A stretch of DNA of 43,474 nt from Couchioplanes azureus (GTDB lineage: Bacteria > Actinomycetota > Actinomycetes > Mycobacteriales > Micromonosporaceae): positions 1,547,753 to 1,591,226 of the forward strand of contig NZ_BMQY01000001.1 in NCBI RefSeq assembly GCF_014648355.1, in the 5' to 3' direction. A model generated the notes under the pieces. It was not told where the DNA came from. It was given only the letters and a program-made list of their open reading frames with translations, and did not search any database. Positions within the stretch are counted from its first letter, which is position 1, and each line of letters begins with the position of its first letter. The position numbers and the translations under genes are program-made. Positions 18,858 through 26,225 of this stretch are shown piece by piece.

Positions 18858-19697
18858 GTGCCGTCACTGTTCGCGTCGTACCTGCGCGTTTATGAACCAC
18901 TGACCGCCTTCGACCGGGACCGCCAGCTTTTCTGGCGGCGGTACGCGCGGGAGGGCCGGGCGTTGGGCCCGGTCGAGGGGCCGGTCCGGCAGCGCACCGC
19001 CGTGCTGGAGGCGCTCGGCGCCGGCTGGACCCGGCTGCCCGACCTCCCCGATGAAGCGTACGTGCTGGAGTGGGGCGACACGCTGCTGATCTGTCCCTGG
19101 AACCTGCGCCTGCGGGTGGCCGAGGCCGCGCTGAACGCCCGGGACGGGGTGCCGAGCGTGCTCGCCGACGCGTTCGTGCCCCCGGTGCTGGCCGGTCAGG
19201 CCAAGGCGGTCGTGGAGGACTGGCGCAGCGGGGCCAAGGTGCTCGAGCACGGCGTGCCCCGGGTGCACGAGCAGGTCGCCACGTGGGGCGTGCCGCTGCG
19301 CTGGTTCGTCTTCGTCGACCTGGACGAGCGGGAGATCCAGCTGAACGGCGGCCGGCGCTCGCTGCGCTACCGCACCGAGATCTCCAAGGCGCGGCGGCGC
19401 GCGCACCGCGGCGTGTCGGTGCTGCGCAAGTCGCTGGGCGACGCGCCGATCACCGAGGCGGTCGAGGAGGGCACGCGCTGGCTGGAGGAGTTCCATCCCC
19501 GGTCGATCGTCGAGCTGGACTACGGCGGCCTGACCGGGCTGCTGCAGGACGGCGATCTGCGCGACGACGATTCACCCGGACTGGTGGCCGCGGGATTGTC
19601 GGCACTTTCGAGGGGTGACGCGGACGCCGCCACGGAGGCGTACGAGAAGCTCGTCGCCCGCTGGCGCGCCGTGCAGTTGCTCGAGCGCTGCAACTGA
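18858..19697 (+). CDS. Conserved actinobacterial hypothetical protein
   Basis: A 279-residue soluble protein with no recognised domain. It begins PSLFASYLRVYEPLTAFDRDRQLFWRRYA and contains a conserved-looking core VLEWGDTLLICPWNLRLRVAEAA and WFVFVDLDEREIQ, followed by basic RYRTEISKARRRAH. The C-terminal half is helical and charged. The GTG start has GAAAGGA about 6 nt upstream. It is divergent from vdh and precedes bldC, the position held by the hypothetical SCO4090 in S. coelicolor, so it is likely its orthologue. Function unknown. Confidence 0.8.
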   Translation: MPSLFASYLRVYEPLTAFDRDRQLFWRRYAREGRALGPVEGPVRQRTAVLEALGAGWTRLPDLPDEAYVLEWGDTLLICPWNLRLRVAEAALNARDGVPSVLADAFVPPVLAGQAKAVVEDWRSGAKVLEHGVPRVHEQVATWGVPLRWFVFVDLDEREIQLNGGRRSLRYRTEISKARRRAHRGVSVLRKSLGDAPITEAVEEGTRWLEEFHPRSIVELDYGGLTGLLQDGDLRDDDSPGLVAAGLSALSRGDADAATEAYEKLVARWRAVQLLERCN

Positions 19698-20001
19698 GGC
19701 CCTGGGGGTAGCGCCATGACCAGCCGAAACGCGGACGAACATGCACGGAAGGGCGGCCGTGAGAGCGCTCTCTAGGCGAATACTCTTCGTAATCGCCGTC
19801 CCGCGAAGCGTGATTTTCGGTCCAAACAAGACACTTTCTGGCGTAGAAAACCGGTATAAATCGGGCATGCTTCAACCGTCTATCTAGGGACGTTCGGCCG
19901 TTCGGCCCATGTCGGACATCGGGGACTAGCCGGACCATGAGAGACGCACCGGCCGGCGGGACCCCGGCCGATGTCTTTAGGTACCTGTGGAGGAGTGACC
20001 G
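19698..20001. other. Upstream region of bldC
   Basis: 304 bp, more AT-rich than its surroundings. TATAAA at 19855-19860 is the best -10 candidate; no consensus -35 is visible. GTGGAGGAG about 6 nt before the bldC ATG is the ribosome site. The long leader from 19860 to 20001 suggests complex control, as expected for a developmental regulator. Confidence 0.45.
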
Positions 20002-20211
20002 ATGGCATCGCGTACGCATGATCCTGAGCCGCTACTAACCCCGGCCGAGGTGGCGTCGATGTTCCGTGTCGACCCGAAGACCGTCACCCGGTGGGCCAAG
20101 GCGGGGAAGCTCAGTGCAATTCGCACTCTGGGCGGACACCGTCGCTACCGGGAGTCGGAAGTTCGAGCCTTGCTGCAGGGGCAGATCCCCACGCAGCGCC
20201 AGGGCGACTGA
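20002..20211 (+). CDS. bldC: Developmental transcription regulator BldC
   Basis: A 69-residue MerR-like DNA-binding protein consisting of only the winged-helix: LLTPAEVASMFRVDPKTVTRWAKAGKLSAIRTLGGHRRYRESEV is essentially the BldC signature. In Streptomyces, BldC binds head-to-tail on direct repeats to delay entry into development; in non-sporulating relatives it has broader roles. Nothing in the sequence suggests a ligand. It is preceded by a strong ribosome site and followed by a strong terminator, so it is transcribed alone. Confidence 0.95.
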   Translation: MASRTHDPEPLLTPAEVASMFRVDPKTVTRWAKAGKLSAIRTLGGHRRYRESEVRALLQGQIPTQRQGD

Positions 20212-20235
20212 ACGCGGTCGAGGCGAAGGATCGAT

Positions 20236-20273
20236 AAAAGGGGCGAGCGCCGGGGAAGGCGATCGCCCCTTTT
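20236..20273 (+). terminator. Terminator of bldC
   Basis: Perfect 11-bp stem AAAAGGGGCGA / TCGCCCCTTTT with an inner CGCC/GGCG extension and a T-run; works in both directions, so it can also end the leftward gene at 20322. Confidence 0.92.
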
Positions 20274-20321
20274 GCGTCTGGCGAGGATTGCTCGACGGTC
20301 GAGGGAAACCGTCGCGGCGGC

Positions 20322-20693
20322 TCAGGACACCAGGATCGTCGTCGTGCCGTGCAGGCCGCGGCGCAGCCGGCTGCCCACCAGGGTCAGGCGGCCCATCAGG
20401 CCGTACTTGCGCTTGAGCGCCTCGCCCACCCGTACCCGATCGGCCTCGTCGCCGATCCGCGCGGTCGCCTCGATCGCCTCGCCCGCGGGATTGCCGCGCA
20501 GGTCGCAGGCGGCGACCGTGACTCGTCCGTCGTTGCGGATGCGCTTGAGCTTCCCGGTGCCCTGCGGCGTCCAGAAGGCCAGCCCGGTGCCGTCCGGGAC
20601 GACCCAGAGCGGAGTCGGCACGGCCCGGCCGTCGCGGCGGAAGGTCGTCAGGAGGACGTACTTCTCGGAAGCGAGTTGCTCCAGCGTGGGCAT
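20322..20693 (-). CDS. PPOX-class flavin/F420-dependent oxidoreductase
   Basis: A 123-residue split beta-barrel protein of the pyridoxamine-phosphate-oxidase superfamily. Features are SEKYVLLTTFRRDGRAVPTPLWVV, the central GTGKLKRIRNDGRVTVAACDLRGNP and the C-terminal KRKYG. These resemble the Rv2061c-type family, in which F420 or flavin is the cofactor. The substrate is unknown. A TACTCT box ends 6 nt before the ATG on the minus strand, indicating leaderless transcription. Only 18 bp separate its start from that of the divergent methyltransferase. Confidence 0.85.
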   Translation of the reverse strand: MPTLEQLASEKYVLLTTFRRDGRAVPTPLWVVPDGTGLAFWTPQGTGKLKRIRNDGRVTVAACDLRGNPAGEAIEATARIGDEADRVRVGEALKRKYGLMGRLTLVGSRLRRGLHGTTTILVS

Positions 20694-20711
20694 GCGTCAA
20701 GAGTAGTGACA

Positions 20712-21488
20712 ATGGATCAGCCGGCGCTCGGGGACGTGTTCGGAGAGATGATCCGGGACGCGTACGCGGTGCGCACCGGGATCGGGCCACGGCCGCTGGC
20801 CGGCGGGCGGGTGCCGCGGCCGGTCATCGAGATCATCGAGCGTGACGACGGGCTGATCAACGGCGCGCCCGCCGACCACTACCTCGCCGAGCCGGACGAG
20901 TGGCAGCCGCACGACGTCCGGGCCCTGCGGCTCTGCCGCGGTGCGGTGCTGGACGTCGGCTGCGGTGCCGGGCGTACGGCGCTGGAGCTGCAGCGCCGCG
21001 GCATGGCGGTGACCGGGCTGGACACCTCGCCGGGTGCCATCGAGGTCGCCCGGCGGAGAGGGCTGCGCGACACCGTCACCGTCACGGTCGACGACTATGC
21101 CCGGGCCCCGGCCCGCTACGACACCTTCCTGCTGCTGGGCAACAATCTCGGCCTGCTCGAGGGGCCCGGCCGCGCCCCGGCCTTCCTCGCCGCGCTCGCC
21201 GCGCTGGCCCGGCCGGGTGCCCGCATCGTCGCGCAGGGCACCGACCCGTACGGAACGACCGATCCGGTGCACGCCGACTACCACCGGCGCAACCGGGAGC
21301 GGGGCCGCATCGGCGGCCAGCTGCGGCTCCGGCTGCGCTACCGCCGGCTGACCACGCCTTGGTTCGACTATCTGAACTGCTCCGTCGACGAGCTGGAGGA
21401 GCTGCTGCGCGGCACGGCCTGGCGGCTGAAATCCGTCGACACCCAGGACCGGCCTTACTACCTTGCGGTCATGGAGTTGACCACTTGA
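20712..21488 (+). CDS. SAM-dependent methyltransferase (class I)
   Basis: A 258-residue protein with a Rossmann-fold methyltransferase core. Motif I is GAVLDVGCGAGRTALELQ at about residues 79-96, motif II is VTGLDTSPGAIEVARRRG, and the post-II region is YDTFLLLGNNLGLLEG. The C-terminal half is rich in Arg (RLRLRYRRLTTPW) and may bind the substrate. The acceptor is unknown. ATG 20712 is chosen; a GTG two codons upstream (20706) is possible. Its stop codon overlaps the TTG start of the kptA gene (TTGA), so the two are coupled. Confidence 0.87.
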   Translation: MDQPALGDVFGEMIRDAYAVRTGIGPRPLAGGRVPRPVIEIIERDDGLINGAPADHYLAEPDEWQPHDVRALRLCRGAVLDVGCGAGRTALELQRRGMAVTGLDTSPGAIEVARRRGLRDTVTVTVDDYARAPARYDTFLLLGNNLGLLEGPGRAPAFLAALAALARPGARIVAQGTDPYGTTDPVHADYHRRNRERGRIGGQLRLRLRYRRLTTPWFDYLNCSVDELEELLRGTAWRLKSVDTQDRPYYLAVMELTT

Positions 21489-22045
21489 CCCCACTGACCA
21501 GAGAACAAGTACGCCTCAGCAAACGCCTGTCGCTGCTGCTGCGCCACCGGCCCGAGGCGGCCGGCCTCACCCTGGACGCGAACGGCTGGGTGCCGGTCGC
21601 CGATCTGCTGGCGGCGCTGTCCCTCGCCCGCGCCGACCTCGATGTGGTCGTCGCCGGCAACGACAAGTCCCGCTTCGCCGTCGTCACCGGCGCCGACGGG
21701 GTCGAACGGATCCGCGCGAACCAGGGCCATTCCCGGCGGGTGAGCGTCGACCTCGGGCTGCCGCCGGCGGAGCCGCCCGCGGTCCTGTTCCACGGCACGC
21801 CCCGGGAGAACCTGCCGTCGATCATGAAGGACGGCCTGCGGCCACGAAGCCGCCATCACGTCCATCTCTCGCCGGACGTGCCGACCGCGCGCCTCGTCGG
21901 GCGACGCAGGTCGGCGGACGTGGCGATCCTCGAGGTGGACGCCGCCGCGATGGCGACGGAGGGTCACGTCTTCCACCGCAGCGAGAACGGCGTCTGGCTG
22001 ACCGCTGCCGTGCCCGCCGGCTTTATCCGCGAACGATCCGGATAA
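21485..22045 (+). CDS. kptA: RNA 2'-phosphotransferase (Tpt1/KptA)
   Basis: A 186-residue protein of the Tpt1/KptA family, which transfers a 2'-phosphate from RNA to NAD+ to give ADP-ribose 1'',2''-cyclic phosphate. Features: SKRLSLLLRHRPEAAGLTLDANGWV (RNA-binding N-lobe with the catalytic Arg-His-x-Pro), QGHS, the NAD-binding LFHGTPRENLPSIMKDGL, RHHVHLSPD and the C-terminal GVWLTAAVP. No ATG or GTG is available nearby; TTG 21485 overlaps the upstream stop. Bacterial members have no settled physiological substrate, as bacteria lack the tRNA-splicing route that makes 2'-phosphates. Confidence 0.93.
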   Translation: MTPLTREQVRLSKRLSLLLRHRPEAAGLTLDANGWVPVADLLAALSLARADLDVVVAGNDKSRFAVVTGADGVERIRANQGHSRRVSVDLGLPPAEPPAVLFHGTPRENLPSIMKDGLRPRSRHHVHLSPDVPTARLVGRRRSADVAILEVDAAAMATEGHVFHRSENGVWLTAAVPAGFIRERSG

Positions 22046-22101
22046 ACGGACAAAACACTCTCCATCGGGAGCCTGTACGCGGGGACCGTTAGCGTATGGG
22101 G

Positions 22102-22671
22102 ATGGGAGGGGTTACGCGCAGTCAGCGAGCGAACCTCCTCGGTGCTCTCACCCTCGTCGCCGCCCTCGGTGGACTCGCCTTCGGGCTTCCCGCCCTCAAC
22201 CACGCGCTGCCCGCCGATCGCCCGGTGCCGACCGACCGCCCGTACGAGATCGGGGGTGGGGTGAGCGTCGTGCCCCCGCCCGGCGCGCGCATCGACGTCA
22301 CCGAGACCCGTCCGGCCGACGACTCCGGCACCGTCCTGTTCCGGCTCGGACCGGTCCGCTACCTGGTCAGCGTCCAGCCCTTCGACGGCAGCCTGGACAC
22401 GGCGGCCGCGCGGCTGCGCCGGCGCATCACCGGCACGGCCGGCTACCAGGTCACCGGCACCGAGCTGACCGTCGCCACCGCGAGCGGCCTGGCCGGTGTC
22501 CAGGGCGGCTACAGCGGACCCGGACTCGGCGGCCGGTACGCGGTCTTCGTCGCCGACGGACGCACCATCGAGGTCACGGTCAGCGGGGACGACCTCGACC
22601 TGGGCCGGACTCTGCCCGCCATCGACGCCAGCACCGGCACCCTCCGGTACGCCCCGGAGCGGACCCCATGA
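22102..22671 (+). CDS. Hypothetical single-pass membrane protein
   Basis: A 189-residue protein. One N-terminal hydrophobic helix (LLGALTLVAALGGLAFGLPAL, about residues 11-31) anchors a predicted extracellular domain of beta character (YEIGGGVSVVPPPGARIDVTE, VLFRLGPVRYLVSVQPFDGSL). No known family is recognised. ATG 22102 is preferred over ATG 22096, because TAGCGT (22090-22095) ends 6 nt before it, as in leaderless genes. Its stop overlaps the ATG of the PrsW-type protease (ATGA), so the two probably work together: it could be a substrate or partner of the protease. Confidence 0.7.
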   Translation: MGGVTRSQRANLLGALTLVAALGGLAFGLPALNHALPADRPVPTDRPYEIGGGVSVVPPPGARIDVTETRPADDSGTVLFRLGPVRYLVSVQPFDGSLDTAAARLRRRITGTAGYQVTGTELTVATASGLAGVQGGYSGPGLGGRYAVFVADGRTIEVTVSGDDLDLGRTLPAIDASTGTLRYAPERTP

Positions 22672-23963
22672 CCGCCGCGCCCCGGTTGCGCAGCGCCCGG
22701 TCCGCCCCCGTGCGGCCCGGTGCCGAGCCGGGCCTCGGCCTCCTGCGCCGGCCCGTCTTCTGGATCGTGATCGCCGTCGTCCTGGCCGGCGCCGCGCGGA
22801 TGTCCATGATCGCGGTGCGGTTCGCCCAGGCGTACCCGCTTGCCCTGATCACCGCGACCGCACTGTTCGCCCTGCTCGCCGTGCCGTTCTGGTTCGTCGT
22901 GTCGGAGCTCGACTTCCTCGAACGGGAGCCGCCCGCCCTGCTGATTCTGGCCTTCGCCTGGGGCGCACTCGTGGCGACGGCCGTCTCCATCCCGGGCAGT
23001 GCCGCGCTCGACGACCTGATGGCGAAGCTCGGCTCGCCGCACCTCGCCGCGGACTGGGGCGCCGCGCTGGCCGGCCCGACGGTCGAGGAGATCGCCAAGG
23101 CGCTCGGCGTGGTCGCCATCGTGCTCGTCGCCCGCTGGCAGGTGAACAGCGTGCTGGACGGCGTCGTCTACGGCGCGATGGTCGGGCTCGGCTTCCAGAT
23201 CGCCGAGGACATCGTGTACGCGATGGGCGCCGTCGCGCTGGCCGGCCGCGGCGACCACGTCGAGCCGGTGGTCACCACATTCCTGCTGCGCGGCTTCGTG
23301 TCCGGGGTGTGGAGCCACACCCTCTTCGGCGCACTGGCCGGGGCGGGCATCGGGTATCTCGTCGTGCGCGCCGACCGGCCCGCGCGGATCCGGATCGGCG
23401 CGGCCATGCTCGGCGTGCTGGGCGCCTGGGCGTCGCACGTGCTGTGGAACTCGCCGCTGCTGCGTGACGGGCTGGGCAACGGCGCCGTGGCGCTGCTGGC
23501 CGTACTCGTCTTCAAGGGCCTGCCGCCGTTGCTGCTGACCTGGCTTCTCGTGCGGTCCGCGCACGACCGCGAGGCGGACTACTACACCGCGCAGCTCGCG
23601 ACGCTCGACGATCCCGAGCTCGTCACGCCCGCCGAGCTCGACGCGCTCCGGTCGGGGTCGCGGCGGGCCAGCGCGCGGTGGCACGCCCGGGTCCGTGCCG
23701 GCATCCGGGCCTGGGCCGCCGTACGCCGCCTGCAACGCGCGCAGGCCCGGCTGGCGGTCGAGATCAGCCGCGGCACGCCGGACCTGAGCCGCCGCTGTCA
23801 GGAGGTGCGCCGGCACCGCCGCACGCTCGTGCAGCTCGGCCATGCCGAGGCGGTCGTGCCCGCCGGCAAGGGGCCCTGGCGGCGTACGGCCTCGGCCGCC
23901 TTCTCCGCCGCCGTCGCCGTCGCCGTTCTGTGGGCGGCCGTCAGCACCCTGGGCGGAGGCTGA
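22668..23963 (+). CDS. PrsW-family intramembrane metalloprotease
   Basis: A 431-residue polytopic membrane protein with about eight hydrophobic helices (residues 30-300). The PrsW/CPBP signature motifs are present: EE in GPTVEEIAKALG, E in GFQIAEDIVYAMG, the His in SGVWSHTLFGALAG, and a later His in ASHVLWNSPLL. These are the predicted metal ligands. The C-terminal about 110 residues are a charged, Arg-rich cytoplasmic region ending in a final hydrophobic helix. In Bacillus, PrsW cleaves an anti-sigma factor; the substrate here is unknown. Translationally coupled to the membrane protein upstream. Confidence 0.88.
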   Translation: MTAAPRLRSARSAPVRPGAEPGLGLLRRPVFWIVIAVVLAGAARMSMIAVRFAQAYPLALITATALFALLAVPFWFVVSELDFLEREPPALLILAFAWGALVATAVSIPGSAALDDLMAKLGSPHLAADWGAALAGPTVEEIAKALGVVAIVLVARWQVNSVLDGVVYGAMVGLGFQIAEDIVYAMGAVALAGRGDHVEPVVTTFLLRGFVSGVWSHTLFGALAGAGIGYLVVRADRPARIRIGAAMLGVLGAWASHVLWNSPLLRDGLGNGAVALLAVLVFKGLPPLLLTWLLVRSAHDREADYYTAQLATLDDPELVTPAELDALRSGSRRASARWHARVRAGIRAWAAVRRLQRAQARLAVEISRGTPDLSRRCQEVRRHRRTLVQLGHAEAVVPAGKGPWRRTASAAFSAAVAVAVLWAAVSTLGGG

Positions 23964-23976
23964 GCCGCCGCCGGGG

Positions 23977-24225
23977 TCAGGCCGTCGGCGGGATGCCGCC
24001 GTCGCCGTCGACGACCATGTCCGGGGTGCCGTCCTGGTCGAGGTCGACCATGGTGATGTCGACCTTGCCGTCGTTGTTCGTGTCGAACTGGAACAGGTCG
24101 GCCTTGCCGTCGCCGTCGGTGTCCGCGACCCACACGTCGGGCCGGCCGTCGCCGTTGGTGTCGGAGGCGAGCAGGTCGACGCGGTCGTCGCCGCGCGTCT
24201 CCACGATCTCCTGGGGCTCGCTCAT
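23977..24225 (-). CDS. Small acidic protein with four DxDxDG calcium-binding-type repeats
   Basis: An 82-residue acidic protein without signal peptide or membrane segment. Four successive loops fit the calcium-binding pattern D-x-[DN]-x-D-G-x-x-D: DTNGDGRPD, DTDGDGKAD, DTNNDGKVD and DLDQDGTPD, spaced about 13-14 residues apart, ending DGDGG. Such loops occur in EF-hand, dockerin and thrombospondin-3-type proteins, but the tight spacing leaves no room for complete EF hands. GAGGAG lies 8 nt before the ATG. It is convergent with prsW (13 bp between stops). Likely a cytosolic calcium-binding or buffering protein; function unproven. Confidence 0.78.
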   Translation of the reverse strand: MSEPQEIVETRGDDRVDLLASDTNGDGRPDVWVADTDGDGKADLFQFDTNNDGKVDITMVDLDQDGTPDMVVDGDGGIPPTA

Positions 24226-24326
24226 GGCTGGTCTCCTCGCTCGGGGGTGCGGGCTTCGTACCAACGTAGGCCCAGGCCACCACCCTGGCGACCCGGGAAA
24301 CGAACCCGCCGGTAGCGTTGCCCGAC

Positions 24327-24719
24327 GTGACCTCAACTCTGAACATGCACGGCGCCCTGGCCGAGCGGATGGGCATCCAGATCACCGAGGCGACCCCCGA
24401 GCGGGTCGTCGCCACCATGCCGGTCGACGGCAACACCCAGCCGTACGGGCTGCTGCACGGCGGCGCCTCCTGCGTACTGGCGGAAACTCTCGGGTCGGTC
24501 GGAGCGGTCCTGCACGGCGCGACCGTCGACCGTCCGTTCGCGGTCGGGGTCGACATCAACGCGACGCACCACAAGGCGGTGCGCTCCGGCGTCGTCACCG
24601 GCGTCGCCACCCCGGTGCACCGCGGCCGCACGATGGTCACCTACGAGATCGTCATCACCGACGAGGACGGCGACCGGGCCTGCACCGCCCGGATCACCTG
24701 CCTGCTGCGCGGCGCTTGA
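24327..24719 (+). CDS. Hotdog-fold thioesterase (PaaI-type)
   Basis: A 130-residue hotdog thioesterase that likely hydrolyses acyl- or aryl-CoA. The family signature is NTQPYGLLHGGASCVLAETLGSVGA, with the HGG turn and the catalytic acid Glu in the following helix. Then come VGVDINATHHKAVRSG and GRTMVTYEIVITDEDG. GTG 24327 follows a TAGCGT box by 8 nt, suggesting a leaderless start; TTG 24318 is the alternative used by long frames. The substrate is unknown; the closest named relatives include menaquinone-pathway DHNA-CoA thioesterases. Confidence 0.88.
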   Translation: MTSTLNMHGALAERMGIQITEATPERVVATMPVDGNTQPYGLLHGGASCVLAETLGSVGAVLHGATVDRPFAVGVDINATHHKAVRSGVVTGVATPVHRGRTMVTYEIVITDEDGDRACTARITCLLRGA

Positions 24720-24756
24720 GAAGCGCTGGTTGACGAATCCGCGTACCTTTCTTGAC

Positions 24757-25149
24757 GTGACCGACGTACCACAGCACGCACTGGACGACGCGGCGCAGGT
24801 GCTGCACTGCGCGCTCAGCGGCGACAGCGACGCTGTGGTCGGCACGTTCGACGCGGTCGTGGACCGCTCGGGCGTGGTGGGCGCGTACGACGTGGCGTGG
24901 TGCCTCGCAGCGACGATGGTGGGACGGAACGTGCCCACGGGCGGCGCCTGGACCCTCGACTTCCCCGGAATCGACGACGCGCGCTACGACAAGCGGTGGG
25001 TGGCGCGGTTCGTCAGCGCGTACGTCAACGGCGACGTCCCGACCGGCGAGGCGCTCTTCGGGGCGGCCATCGCCGACGGCCAGCTCCCGGACTGCCTGCT
25101 GGCACTGGCGGGTTCCACGGTGGCCACGCTGCGCCACCGCGCGGCATGA
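24757..25149 (+). CDS. Hypothetical protein
   Basis: A 130-residue acidic soluble protein, helical in character (PQHALDDAAQVLHCALSGDSDAVVGTFDAVVD), with LAATMVGRNVPTGGAWTLDFPGID in the middle. No family is recognised. The GTG start lies 7 nt after a TACCTT box, indicating leaderless transcription. The stop overlaps the ATG of the DUF2786 gene (ATGA), so the two are coexpressed. Confidence 0.7.
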   Translation: MTDVPQHALDDAAQVLHCALSGDSDAVVGTFDAVVDRSGVVGAYDVAWCLAATMVGRNVPTGGAWTLDFPGIDDARYDKRWVARFVSAYVNGDVPTGEALFGAAIADGQLPDCLLALAGSTVATLRHRAA

Positions 25150-25826
25150 CCGAGGACCCTCTTCTCTCCCGGGTCCGCAAGCTGCTGGCGAAGGCCGAGG
25201 ACCCGGCCTGCACGCCGCCGGAGGCCGAGGCGTTCACGGCGAAGGCCGCCGAGCTCATCGCCAAGTACGGCATCGACCGGGCGCTGCTCGCCGGCGCAGA
25301 TCCGGCCCTCGACCCGGTCGGTGATCGGGTGGTGACGGTGGAGCCGCCGTACTCGCGGGACAAGGCCGCGCTGCTCGGCGCCGTCGCCCTCGCGCTGCGC
25401 TGCAAAGCCGTCCACCTGGAGCGGCGCGGCACCGCCCGGGTGCACCTGTTCGGGCACGGCGCCGACCTGGAACGGGTGGAGCTGCTCTTCACGTCGCTGC
25501 TGGTCCAGGCGGCGCACGGGCTGGCCGCGACCGAGGTGCCCGGCTACGACCATCCCGCCGCGTTCCGGCGTTCCTGGCTGGCGGGCTTCACCGAGGCGAT
25601 CCGGGCCCGGCTCACCGCCGCGGAACGGGTGGCGGCCGCCGCGGCGCCGGGCGCGGAGCTCGTCCTGGCCGACCGCACGGAGCTGGTCGAACGCCGCCGC
25701 GACGAGACGTACCCGAGGCTCGCCCGGCTGGGTCCCCGCCGGCTGGCCGGGACCGGCCGGCGGCAGGGCTACGCCGCCGGCCACTCCGCGGACCTGGGCG
25801 GCGCTAGAGGCCTTCGCAATTCCTGA
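25146..25826 (+). CDS. DUF2786 domain protein
   Basis: A 226-residue soluble protein. The N-terminal about 40 residues match DUF2786: LLSRVRKLLAKAEDPACTPPEAEAFTAKAAELIAKYGID. The following region (AALLGAVALALRCKAVHLERRGTARVHLFGHGADLERVELLFTSLL) resembles the companion domain usually found after DUF2786. The C-terminus is Arg-rich. The family is widespread in actinobacteria and phages with no established role. Coupled by a 4-bp overlap to the preceding hypothetical gene. Its 3' end overlaps by 23 bp the end of the convergent gene at 25804. Confidence 0.82.
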   Translation: MTEDPLLSRVRKLLAKAEDPACTPPEAEAFTAKAAELIAKYGIDRALLAGADPALDPVGDRVVTVEPPYSRDKAALLGAVALALRCKAVHLERRGTARVHLFGHGADLERVELLFTSLLVQAAHGLAATEVPGYDHPAAFRRSWLAGFTEAIRARLTAAERVAAAAAPGAELVLADRTELVERRRDETYPRLARLGPRRLAGTGRRQGYAAGHSADLGGARGLRNS

Positions 25827-26121
25827 GGTAGAGCGCCTTCGCGTACTGCGCGGCGGCCGCTTCGTTGTACATCGATGCCTGGGACATGTACCAGCCGTTG
25901 TCGGCGAGCGCCTTCTTCGCCCGAGTGGTCCCGGACCAGCGGATGTCGGCATCCACTTCGGACAGGCCGCGGGCCTTGAAGTTGCGCCGCATCTGCACCT
26001 TGCCGACGCGGAAGTTCTCCGCGGCCTGCTCGGCCTCCCGCATGCACGCCATGGCCTTCTCACTGAGAGCCTCGGCGAGCGTCCAGGCGGCCTGCTCCTC
26101 CGCGTTGCTGAATCTCGGCAC
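25804..26121 (-). CDS. Hypothetical charged helical protein
   Basis: A 105-residue soluble protein, almost entirely helical and charged: SNAEEQAAWTLAEALSEKAMACMREAEQAAENFRVGK, then a basic QMRRNFKARG, ending QASMYNEAAAAQYAKALYLRNCEGL. No family is recognised; two cysteines are present. The GTG start at 26121 has GGGAGGAAG about 4 nt upstream, which supports it as a real gene. The last 23 bp overlap the end of the DUF2786 gene on the other strand. Confidence 0.68.
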   Translation of the reverse strand: MPRFSNAEEQAAWTLAEALSEKAMACMREAEQAAENFRVGKVQMRRNFKARGLSEVDADIRWSGTTRAKKALADNGWYMSQASMYNEAAAAQYAKALYLRNCEGL

Positions 26122-26225
26122 GTGCTTCCTCCCGCGAACTCGGTTCCCGGTTAGCACTACGGAAGACGTGCCGATCGCGCTAGGTCCCTGCAAGAAAGGG
26201 CAAAGTGTCCCGATGTCGCCGGGCC

